In this document: one piece after another, positions 1 to 12,135 of the stretch | Layout of the letters: every line of letters begins with the position of its first letter | Position numbering within the stretch: position 1 is the stretch's first letter | NCBI GenBank assembly: GCA_030248215.1 | Contig: JASANG010002307.1 | Location: forward strand, 1-64,000 | DNA: 64,000 nucleotides | Direction of reading: 5' to 3' | Origin: Enoplolaimus lenunculus | Lineage: Eukaryota > Nematoda > Enoplea > Enoplida > Thoracostomopsidae | The notes under the pieces: generated by a model | What the model saw: the letters and a program-made list of their open reading frames with translations, nothing else | Database searches by the model: none | Told to the model about the DNA's origin: nothing | Made by a program: the position numbers and the translations under genes

Positions 1-190
1 AGTGTACCACCTATTATCAGTTGGTGATTGGCCTCGAGAGTTTCTAAACTATAGTGAATGTTAATGCTCAACATTTTTAGAACATTTTTCGCATACAATT
101 TGCTCGAACCCTTGTACCAATGTTAAGTTCAAACAACTGCAATAGTTAGTGAGTTTGAAAACCTATTACTAACCGATGATAGTCAAGATT
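1..190. repeat. R3 palindromic element, left end cut by window
   Basis: The text 'acctattatcagttggtgat' near the start and 'aaacctattactaac' near 160 are the two inner arms of the R3 family seen many times in this window. The outer left end is missing. Confidence 0.55.
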
Positions 191-364
191 CACAGTTCTG
201 AATTGATTCAACTCATTCTGACCCACTAATCAATTCCCCCGGAGTCAACTCAACTCACAGAGAAAATCAACTCAACTCAACGCGAAGCAAAGTTTACTGT
301 TATTAACTCAGAAAGAACCAGCTTTCCGTCTAATCTGATTACGTAACTCATTGAAATTTACAGT
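185..364. repeat. R4 palindromic element (partial)
   Basis: Repeated 'caactcattctgac', 'gagtcaactcaactcac' and the terminal 'gaaatttacagtg' match the R4 family. The right end is intact and the left end is degraded into the neighbouring R3 copy. Confidence 0.6.
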
Positions 365-866
365 GCAACGGGCATTTTGTTACGTCTGATGAAGATTCGG
401 ATGAACATCCCCATGTTTATAATATAAATTGCTCATTTCGCCACTGAAGAATATACCCCCGTACCCCCGTACGTGGAAAAAACAGCCAGCTGCCGGGGGA
501 CAAGTCTCACTTTAAGTATTTGGACAATGAGATATTTAGTGACGCGTTCAGTGAGGCGTCCGTCTTCGGTTGTCAGTATCATTTCAAGCATGTCTGCCTT
601 CATTTTCTCCATAACAACAAATATTGGGTTCGAAAAATTTTAAATAACTTTTCAAACGTAATAATGCCAGGATGATTGAGCTTTTGAAGAATCGATACCT
701 GATTAACCAAAATCGACCAATTGAGTACATTTCGATATTTAAATAATTACAAATTTTAAAATACGACATATATACATACGTGTCAGTATATGTGCGTGTA
801 AAAGTGTATGTAAAACAACTGTTGCCATGCCTGTGCACATATACCGGTATAAGAAGTTATGGCAAT

Positions 867-939
867 GACTGCATGGTGTATTTGGTAGCATGTTTGGCTC
901 GAGCGCAAGAGAACCGAGGTTCGAATCCCGGCGTGGTCA
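867..939 (+). pseudogene. tRNA-like sequence, degenerate
   Basis: A 73-nt cloverleaf can be drawn. It has an acceptor stem with wobble pairs, a four-pair D-stem with GG in the loop, a seven-base anticodon loop reading CTCGAGC (anticodon CGA, a Ser codon), and a T loop GTTCGAATC. The T-stem has two mismatches, and the long variable arm of true Ser tRNA is absent. A decayed tRNA gene or a tRNA-derived repeat head is more likely than a working gene. Confidence 0.45.
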
Positions 940-1334
940 TTAACTTTGGGCAAAACTTCAAACAGGGGTCGTGCAGACCGTTAGTACCAACAATGCACAT
1001 TTATAAAATATATCTAGTATATATTTATATTTATTTATATATACAGCTATATATTTATATACATATATATACTAGTATGCGTACTTGCACACTTGCGCAA
1101 CTGGATTAATGTTTCTGCGGCCCTAGGCTACATTGTTGCTTGGACCATTCATTAAGAGAACGAAATTAAAAAATGCTTTTTAAAACGCTGTTGTGCTTTG
1201 CAGATATATAAAAAAACACAAACGACAGGTATTCTCAATGCAGTCTTAATTTGCATACGTAACGTAATAAAAAAATTTTGCAGGAACGCAGACCAATATA
1301 CGTATGCGGGACGTTCCAGCTTTAATATGTATAT

Positions 1335-1568
1335 CAGGGTTCGAACAGGAACTAAATTTTGCCAGAACAGGAACAGGAACAGGAATTGAACCTCTTGCAG
1401 GGACCGAAACAGGACTATGAAATGATCTTTTTAAATGATTTTTGTCACCAAATTGGTAGTGTTGTGGACTTTTTAAATAACTTGACAAAAAAATAGCTTG
1501 AGTGAATTATCTGCTCATTCGTCTTGAACTTTTGCAGGGTTTGCTGGAACAGGAAATCCGTTTGAACC

Positions 1569-1571
<3 letters not shown>
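1335..1571. repeat. R15 TIR element
   Basis: It starts 'cagggttcgaacagg' and ends 'ccgtttgaaccctg', which are inverted ends. Inside are repeats of 'aacaggaacagg'. It abuts a long TA run. Confidence 0.5.

Positions 1572-1644
<73 letters not shown>
1572..1644. repeat. (TA)n microsatellite
   Basis: About 73 bases of uninterrupted alternating TA, directly after the R15 element. Confidence 0.95.
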
Positions 1645-1646
<2 letters not shown>

Positions 1647-1742
1647 CTGAGTTAGAGAAGACCTATATTTAGGCTTTTTGATAGATTTAGAAAACTAATA
1701 AACATAAGTTGGTAATATTAATTTTCCATGAAATTAAAATAC

Positions 1743-1942
1743 CTCATTTTTGATTGCATCGCGGAACTTTTTCGACATTGAACGATCTTTTTCAATTGCT
1801 TTGATCGCAACCGCCCTGCTTGTCGCCCGATGCACACCTGAATAGACTTTGCCAAACTGTCCGCTGCCAAGTTCTTCATCTGGGAACACTTGATACAAAT
1901 TGCTAAATTCGAACGCTGACGATTTGTCGGCGGCGTCTGGTC
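1743..1942 (-). CDS. PRKD: PKD exon: kinase domain N-lobe
   Basis: The acceptor ATTTCAG precedes GGACCAGAC, and the donor follows codon GAG. It enters in phase 1, completing the Gly codon begun at 14646, and encodes 66 further codons. Visible are [18 protein letters not shown] (glycine-rich loop) and [10 protein letters not shown] (ATP-anchoring Lys), ending IKNE before the expected helix-C continuation. The next exon is not within the remaining 1.7 kb. Confidence 0.95.
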
Positions 1943-4900
1943 CTGAAATGTAAGAAACAAAGTCAGTTTAGTCCCGTCTTTACTGGACATTATTTATGTC
2001 AAATAGAAATTCAAATTCTTTGAAATTCTGTGAAACGTATTCCAGGCCCGTAGCCAGCGCACCTTGCTAGAGGGGAGCTAAAAATTTTTTAGAAGTTTTC
2101 TAGGGAGCAAAATTTCTCCAGAGATGCTGAGCCTCTCTTGACCCCCGTTTGGCTGCGGACCCGCCGTATTCTCAAATGTGTAGCGCCTATTAACAGTTGG
2201 TGATAGACCATAACTTTAGAATCGGTACACAATGACGTTCGAAATTTAGTACATTACTGAGATATTGATTAACGTACGATTTTCAGAACTACAGTAGCAG
2301 CAGTTCGTTTGTCTGAAAACCTATTACTAACTGGTGACAGGATCAACCCACCGCAGAAAACATTGCGCCTTATAGTGAGATTATGCTATTAGCACAACTT
2401 CGACAATATCATGCATACACCAGGTAACTTTTGACTCGATAGCGTGAAGAACACTGAATACGTTTCAATTTTTAAAAATATGTTTTGAACTTTTGAGTTT
2501 TTGAAATTTCAACTCACAAATTAATATTCGTCCGACTCGCCAGCATTAAAGCATACGAGCCCGAGCCTTCATAAACAAAAAGTAGTTGGAAGAAAAATTA
2601 TCGAACCCAATAACATCACTAGTTCCAGTCAATTTTGGCGTAGGGTTTCGAATCATCAAGTCTTAGGTGTATGTTCGTTTGTCGCGAACAGGATTTTTGT
2701 CTATAGCATTTGTCAAAAATCGAGAAAAATTTTGAACCTAAAACTGTAATCAGGTTGTTTAAGCGTCGACAAACCTAAATTTTTTTCCTGGTTCAAATAA
2801 AAAACACACTTTGAAACTCTCTTACTGGACTTGATATAACACCCGTTATGGACGAAAATACACGTTTTACTATCACGCACGTACGTATCGCATGACTCGC
2901 TACTATTCGACGGGGTTACTTTAACTGCAAGTTTTCGAGGGGGACGTTGGTGTCGACCACCCCCTGTTGATGACGGTGTCACCGCGTCTTGATTTACAGT
3001 GACACCATTACGACTAGGCAACGCTTGGCAACCACGACTGCGAGCTCCACCGCGACTAGATTTCGTCATCTGGTTAATATTTTGGTTTGGTTTGGCTACA
3101 TTTCGGGCTTTTTGGCCCTTTGTCAACGCTATGTTATGTTCATTACGACTAGAATGATTTCGACTACAATATCCATCGCGAGTATCATAACAATACGCAT
3201 CAACCCGGCAGCATTGTTGTTGTCGTCGAACGTGGTTCGAACACCCGCCGAAACACGGATCACCGCCGTCCATCAACCGACTGACGCGAGTCGATTCGTT
3301 CTGTCGCGAGTGTGCGAACACTAATCCAGCATCACAATCGGTCATATCAACTGATGAATGGTCACTATTCAGTGAAAACAACTCGTCACTAAGCGAACTC
3401 CTATGGCGAGCAGTTATTGCACTACAACTACTGGAGTCTTTGGAGCTTAGGCGGTCCACTGGACACGGCAGAGGATATCGAATAATGGTTACAGAGGCGC
3501 TTGGGTTTGATCGACCATTACTATTGCACTGGCGAAATATATACAATCGCAACAGACGTCGGAATATACGAAACGGTAAATAATGCAAGTCGAACAGCCG
3601 TACAGACATACAACATCGCATTACTGATTACATGTAAAAATTATAACGATTCCTATATTTAGTTTGATCCATTTGATATTAAGTTGAATTTTGAAAAAAT
3701 GTCACTGAAAACGGAAATTTTAATATTTAATTTCATTCGCTTCAAATGCCAAGCATCAGGTTTTTCAACAATTTCGGCCAATAACAGGCCGGAACAGTGG
3801 TATAAGCATACTTCTAAGCCTATGCCAAAATCTGAGCCTAAGCGTAAGCATAACAATGAGCCTATACTTAAGCCTAAGCCTAAGCGTAAGCCTAAGCAAA
3901 AACATTAGTCTAAAGCTTAAGCTTACTCTATTACAGTCCGGCCGGAAAACGTTCCGGTCCTGTTCTATACATGGGATTTCAATAAAATTTTATATTAAGA
4001 AATTATTTTCCGGTCCGTTCAATTATTTTATCCGTACCTTGTGTACACTACTGATCCCTGGCTGGTGCCCAGTTGGTTTAAATAGTTGAATCACCTCAAA
4101 AAAATTATATTGGTTTTTAGCCAAATTTGTAATAATCATTTGGAGAAATTATGAGAAAGAGTGACACAAACGTGGTCGAAATAATGGAACATTATCTTGG
4201 AATCGTATCCATGCCGATGAAATTTTAATATTTTTTCAGGTTTTTTTGCATTTTATGCTACAAAATTCTTAGTTATTTTGAAATTTCTACATCTGCACTA
4301 CGAATTTTAAACGCTACATTTAGAAGCAAGTTTAGTTTAGACTGTATTATCGATGCGGCATTGAGTATTCGGTGATCTCAGGGGTGCAGCAGTAAAGCTA
4401 TCCACAGTAGGGCACCTTTGGGACGGCGTTAGTGGTAAAAGAAACGCACTTGAGCGAAGCGAGCGCGAAACCAAACGCAATTTTAGCACTAAATCCTAAT
4501 ACAAAGTTTTGGTAGGAAAACAATTGTGGCAGGGCGCCGGACTCGTGTTCCCTGATGCAGGCCCGTGGCCAGCTCACCTTGCTGGGGGAGGGTAAAAATT
4601 TTTCATTAGGAGCATTCAAGGGTTTTCAATGACTTACAAGAAAGATTTAAAATTTTCTAGGGGGGGCTAAAATTTTTCCGAGGCGCTGAGTCCCATCTGG
4701 CCCCTCTTGGCTACGGACCCGCCCTGATGCAGTGTATCTGGATGATTCAGTCGTTTTCAAACAGAAATTGTATTCGTTTCCACATTTTTATCGTTTGCAA
4801 TGATATTTTAAAAACGCAACGCACGCTGGATACTTTCTTCAATACACAGAATGAACCAAGTTGCATACATTTGTTTGAACGAATGTATATTATCAACTAT

Positions 4901-6229
4901 TGGTAGCATCAGTCGATGCACCAAACATTTTTCAAGCCAAGTCTCGTATTCTCAAATGTGTTTAGCATCTATCACCAGTTAGCGATTGATTTTCAAACCG
5001 ACAAACTCCTACAACTCCGAAACTCAAGTTATACAAGTCATATCATCAACTGGTGATAGGTGCTACACACATGTGAGAATATGGGCCTAATACGTCATGA
5101 CTGATTCAAGATCGCAGGTAAAGGGGGCACCTGTACAAAAATGTTCGCTTACCCAAAAGTGATTTTCCTCAAGATTAATAGAACTTCCTGTTACAAAATT
5201 TATCTTTTCCTTCTAGAAATCTTTTTGCCCGTTTACTAACAATTCTTAGCTGAAAAGATTGCATTCATAGCTGGTTTTAATAAATTGCAAAATGCAATTT
5301 ACACTGCAACAGTACTGCGTTTAATTGTATATGTGTTTGTTGCATGCGAACAACGCATACGTCAATTTTGTAACATAACGCGACGTTACTAAAATGCAAA
5401 ATGTGACTGCAGATTGCAGTTTCGTACATATAATTGCACACGGATGCAGGTAAAATATTATTGAGAAATTGAAAACATACATTGTTTGAACGCAGTGCTA
5501 AGCATTAACTGTGCTAAATCGCTAAATCAACGCTACTTTTAGTAGGCCGTTTCCTCCAACCATGAATCTGTCACTGAGCGGAACCAAAAGTTTATTTAGC
5601 AAAATGAGGGGGCAATTAAAGCCTCAACTGGTTCAGAAAGGTTGCAAGTGAAACCATTGTTTTACCATTATTGAAAAACTTTACTGTTACTCTTGTCTTT
5701 GGGTCAAATACATAAACTCTGACGTTGAACCATCGTTCAAGCGTTAATGAGAGAAATACAGACATAAACAGAATAATATTGCCAATTCTGATTTCAAAGT
5801 AGTATATTTGCCAGGAATTTCAAATTTGAAAAATTAAACGAAAGTTGTATCAGTTTGCGAAATTTACTCAATTTTATCCCATGCATAGATCATGAGCGAA
5901 CCGTTTTTTTCCGCGGACTGTAATAGAGTAAGCTTAACTATTGGATCAGTTGTTTGCTTAGGCAGAGGCTTGAGTTTCGATATATACTTATTCTTATGCT
6001 TAAGCTGTAGGCGTAGATACCTGACAAATAGTTTTATCAAGTTTCTACTTAAATTGGTTAGAAAGCATATTTTAGGTGTAGTGCACGATTGTTAAAATAG
6101 AAAAAATAAGAACAACAACAACAACAACCAACAACAACAACAACCAACAACAACAACAACAACAGCAGCAGCAACAACAACAACACCCAACAACAACAAA
6201 CAACAACAACCAACAACAACAACAACAAG

Positions 6230-6318
<89 letters not shown>

Positions 6319-9300
6319 GAACAAGAACAACAACAACAGCAACAGCAGCAGCAGCAACAACAACACAACAACAAAAACAACAACAACAACAGCAACAACA
6401 ATTTAATGAACATACACTACAGTTTTTTACACTACATTGCGTATGAGTTAAAATTGCACAAAATCAACGTGCGTTATAGCGAAGAAAGTAAGAGAAAAAA
6501 ATTGCAAAAATATGCACGAAACACACAAAAAATTGCACACAGACCATTTCGTCTCTCAATCTTGCAACCAATCACAGGGGGCGGGGCAGCGAGGCTCCCG
6601 CAACAAAGATCATAACTAAAATGATGTGTTAAGATTTATTAAAATTGCGTTTTGTCAACTCTTCGCTTGTTTCATTGATAAATACTTCCCTCCAATCAGA
6701 AGAAAGTTTCTGGATCCGCTACTGCAATCATTGCTACCCAGCTTTGCACTTACACATGTATTATTAATGTTGAACTATGCGTTTACTTATTGTTTAAGTA
6801 CTGCATACTCAGCCCTGGGGGGTAAACGTTGCGAAAACACTGTTGTTTTTTACTTTAATGACTAAAAAAAGCGAAATGCACCAAGAAATAATACTTTTGA
6901 CACTATTTTTGTGTATAAAATATTCAAAATTTGACGAAAATTTTGAGTCAAAAATCAAAAAAAAAATTCCTATAGGCGACTTGTACAAAATGTGTCCCGA
7001 TGCGTCTAAATGCATTTAGTAAACGCTAATTTTAATATTTCTAAGCCCATATTCTTAAATGCTCATCGGCGTCTATTGTCAGTCAGCTATAAACTTTTGA
7101 CAGTAACGAACTGCAACAAAATTGCATCTGCAGAATTGTGCCCCAGTAGAGCAAATCAAATGCCAAAAACGGTGCCGAATTTCAAATCTTGCTCGCTCAC
7201 TTAGCAATCGCAAGGTCTATGACCAACTGGTTATAGGTGCTACACACATTTGAGAATACGAGCACGAGAAACAATAAGCTAACGATATTGATAGCAATTT
7301 CTTCTATTATTTTGGACAGTGGTCAGCTGGTTGTCATGAAAAGGTCATCTGAGAACATCTGGTCCTAAACCTATGTGTTACATTTACCCATATAATTCAG
7401 CGGCTAATAACCTGTGGCGGTCACAGAGGGATGAACAGGGTAAACGTATCCGTTTTGGCAACATTTGATAGGACAGGACGCAACTGGCTTTAGAATAACT
7501 TTATGGATCCTGAAGGTCAAAAATGTTCTTTTACGCGAGCTTGTACCCTCGTTAGGCCTGTAGCCAGCACACCTTGCCTGGCGGCTAAACATTTTTCAAG
7601 GGGGGCATACAAGGGTTTTCGATGACTTATAGACAAGGAAGAAAATATCCTGACGGTGGTCAATATTCTCCCCGAGGGGGTCAGCTTTACAGGCCTCTCT
7701 CTGGATACGGGCCCGGTCCTTCCGAACTGAAACCGTAGCTAAATCCTTGTTTGAAACGTCGGTTAACAAGCTGAAAGTTTTCCCTTACAGTGCTGATTCG
7801 TCTGATAAAAATGCTAACGAGCAGAAAACTGTAATTTTTCCCAGCACAAAAGGCATCTTCTACGGTCGAAACATCCTGGTGCCGCTACTGCCTAGCTGGA
7901 AGGTATGGATAGACATGTCCCGGTGGACGATTTTTGCTCACATTGTAATGAATACCCAGGTCCGTAGCCAGCTCACCTTGCTAGGGGGGCTACAAATTTT
8001 TCAGGAGGGGCATTGGAGGGTTTTCAATGAGCTACTAGCAAGGTTGAAAATTTTTCGCATTATCCCACCAGTATTTATACTATTGCCGATTTTATAATGC
8101 TTCCAACTTGTTTCAAGCTTGCAAAAAACAACAAAATAAAAATACAAAATAACTACATCAAAAATTGATTTCAAGAACAAAGCAAACAAAAAACATAAAA
8201 AAATCAAACAAAAATAACATAAAAAATAAACAAATCGGCCACCAAAAACATTAAACACAAAAAAGAAAACAGCAACGATACATTCAAGACAACTCATATA
8301 CTTGTAGCGGACGCAAGTAAGGGTCGGAGTCCGAATTCCGCTCCAAACCGGAATCTAACCTCATGTAAAAATATATATGATCTCCACGATCCAGACTGTT
8401 ATTCTAAAACCTGTAAAAGTGTTTTTTCTTGTCAGTCCAGAAATTTCCGGCAATGAAATATCTCCCCCCTTTATTCATCGGTTTGAGTTCACCCCCAACC
8501 ACAAGGGCGAACAAAAGCATAAGACGATAAAGAATTCAGAGTTCACAAAAAATACTGAGTTGAAACTTTAAAAATAGAATTTTTTTCTTTGAAAAACGAA
8601 ACAAAGACTTTGAAACGAAATTTAATATGGTCGAGATGAAAATAATCACTTTTACAAATATTTAAATGAAACTCTAAGGTAGTCTTGTTTAGTTGCCCCC
8701 TAAGACAGTGTCATTTTATTAAAAGGCAACCCCTCGATCCACTAGTGTTCATTATTTTCGTATGCCTAAAGCTTAGGCTGATGGTTAGGCTTTAGCTGAG
8801 GTTTAGGCTAAATTTAAGCGTTAATATTAGCAAAGCCTCAGCGTAAGCCTAAGCAGCAGCCTATTTTATTAATAATTCAGTCATTATTTGCGGGGAATAT
8901 TTCTGCTCGTGCAAAAGAATAAACAAGTACCAAACCTAATATGCAAATAAACAAATTACTGCTTGGTTAAGACCGTAGCCAGCTTAATATACCAGTGGAC
9001 CAAACATTTTTTCGGAGGTGTACGTAGCTGATTTTATTTGACTTACAAGCCACGCAAAAGGATTTCTAGAGATGAGTTGAATTTCTATCTGGAGGGGCGG
9101 CGGGCTGAGCAATGCTCCAACCTCGGTCCAAACCCGTCCATAATTTTAAGCATAAGAAAATACTTTTAGAAAGCAATGGTATAACCGGATATCCGTTTCC
9201 GTTTCCGCTAAAAATCGGTATCCGTTCTCGATTTCGTTATAGTAATACCGGAAATTCGTTTATTTTTTGTTGCAACTGAACCAAAAATTACGGTATTCGT

Positions 9301-11626
9301 CCTTAATCTTCAAAATTTCGGTGCATCCGCAAATTTTTTCTTCAAAATTAAAAAAAAACCCGGTGAACATTTGCACGTCTCAATTGTGTTGGCAGAAAAA
9401 TAGAACCTATTTGAAATTTATATACTTCAATATCCGTTTTCCGTTACCGTTATTTTTACTATCCGTTTTCATCCTGTTGGAAAGTTGTTCAATTTATATA
9501 CGACTAACGCATTTGATGCATCTAATGTGTCTAATGAATGTAACGTCCCTTGTATTTTCACCGCACACGGCGCCATTAATGTAGCTAACATGGGACTAAC
9601 GTCATAAACTCGACCAATATGGATCGCGTTTTATTTCTATTTTAGACTGTTGGGTAACATTTTGTCTGCTTATAAATGCGAATATTCAAACAATAAAGCT
9701 GCAAATAGTCGAATACAGCTTATACGACTAAACGCGTTTACTGCATTTATTGCGTCCATCATCTATGAATCCAGCACAATTGCGTCGACTGCATCCAATG
9801 TGTCTGACTGATAATAATGCGCTTACTCTAAATTCCAATGAGTTAACTAATCAACTCAGACTGAAAGTTAGTTATTTTTGAGTTAAAAACAGCAATTTAC
9901 AGTTCATTCTGAGTTGAGTTGATTCTCACTCTGAGTTGATTTAATTCCGGGAAAGTTGATTAATTGAATCAGAATGCGTCATATCAACTCAGAATTATGA
10001 GTTCCGATAGTGCTAACTCAGACTGAGCGATTCAACTCTGTGTGAGTTTAAATCAACTCACTGGAATTTACAGTGTTTTCTTGCAGCGGTGCAACCGCAG
10101 GAACAACCAAAATTCCCGTTCCGCGGTCAGTTTTGTTATTCGAAAATGTTGCATATCGAGCCAAAACATATGAAAAGAAACGGTATGGTGTAAATTGCTA
10201 AAATTGCAGTTTGCAATCACCGCAACAGGTACATACAACGCAGGCATATACGCTTACACTATGTACTGCAGCAAAATCTGTATCGCACTTTATGAAAAAT
10301 GTATTTTATTTCCTTCCAACGTATCAGTGATGATTTTTAACAAAAAATATTGCAGAAGAAAAACTGGCTTTTATACACTTACTTACCCCACAGTGTTAGC
10401 TTTAGGCTAAACGCTCGTAGGTTTAGGTTTAGGTTCTGGAAAACTTTTAGCTAAGTCTAAACTTAGGCTTTTAACTTTGACAATCAGAGCGATACGCATA
10501 CATCGGGATAGAGCCAATTCAGAGGTGTGGCGCAGGGCCCTAGTATAGCTAGCAAAAATTACGAACTTCTCACAGTAATCTTGAATAATGGCTGAAAAAT
10601 GATTATTGTACACATTTTATTGAAAAATACAACCACAGCCTCAGTAACGGCAGATGAATGCGGTGCCGACGTCTCTGAGGACATCAGCCCTACCTGGCTG
10701 AAACATTTTTGATGCATTAAAGACTTTGTATGCTTAGTAAAACTGTTCTTGTTCGTCTAAAACTGTTCTTAGCGTCTCTACTAACCATGCCTAAGTGCGG
10801 CGTTGACTCAAATTGACCAAAAACCACGCATACCCGAGTAAATATACTTTCCAGTCGGCGTTTTGAGTGGCATCGGACTCAAATATGAACCGAACTTTGG
10901 GACGACACCACCCAGCAAAATATTTGAAAAAATATTCGAAAAAAAACTTTTTTTTCGCTTATTGAAAAATTATCAATATTAAGGTTTTAGTCATATCTGG
11001 TCCCACATCCGCTTGCATCCTAACGTACTGTATAGTATGGATGTTTCCCTTTCTGAAATTTTCATAAAGATGACAAAAATGCACTTTGGCAAGATTTAGA
11101 ATATCCTGCGGGATTACAGCGTTAAAACATGACGGCATACCGTCCTGGGCCAATATTACTTTTAGGGGCCTAACAGTAGATTAAGCGTATTCCTAAGCCT
11201 AAGCCTTAGCGTTGTAAAAATGTGTTCCTCAGCCTAAGCATAAGCCTAAGCCTAAGCCAAAAAATGTAATCTGGAATCTAAACCTACTCTTTTATAGACA
11301 CGCCAGAAACCTGGACGCCCTTTAAAGTAATATGGGCCTCGTCCTGAAATGAAACCTGAAAGAGAGCGTCGAACAAAATCAGCTGAAATCTGAATAACAA
11401 ACTGAATACCAAACACATCATTTTGGTGAAAATTAAGTTCTTTCAGCTATTTTTTAAAATTTAACAAAAAAAGTATACTGAAAATCAATACGCATACGAT
11501 AAAGACACACAGCGTTTGAGCGAATTTTGTACGAAGAAATTTCAGACATATACGTAAAACGTAGCGAATACTACGTTTATGTGCATTACCAACCAACATG
11601 TACAACGACTGCAACAACAATAAAGC

Positions 11627-11693
<67 letters not shown>

Positions 11694-12103
11694 GTAACAA
11701 TAAAAACAACAACAACACCAACAACAACACCAACAACAATAACAACAACAATAACAATAAAAACAACAACAACAACAACTCCAAAAGCAGCAACAACAAC
11801 ATATGAATAATAATAATAATAATAAAAATAAAGCAAAAATAATAACATCAACACAACCAAGACACCAACCAACTGCACATTTCATTAACTTTCAAAAGTA
11901 CAAATTGTTTCCTGAACAAATTTGAGCAGGAAAAACTGCGTTTTTTTCAACACAAAAAATTCTTCTCAAAATGTTGCACACACACTGCAAATTTCAGCTG
12001 ATTTTTGATGAAATTTAAGATGGGAAATTGTTTTGCCAATAAAACTAATAATAATAATATAATAATAGAATAATAATAATAATAATATAATAATAGAATA
12101 ATA

Positions 12104-12135
<32 letters not shown>

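Noticed and set aside
6058-6413. Poly-Leu and poly-Cys frames of about 100 codons
   Set aside because: Reverse reading of a CAA microsatellite, with no biological composition outside the repeat.
11447-11885. Poly-Val, poly-Leu and poly-Cys frames
   Set aside because: The same artefact at the second CAA microsatellite.
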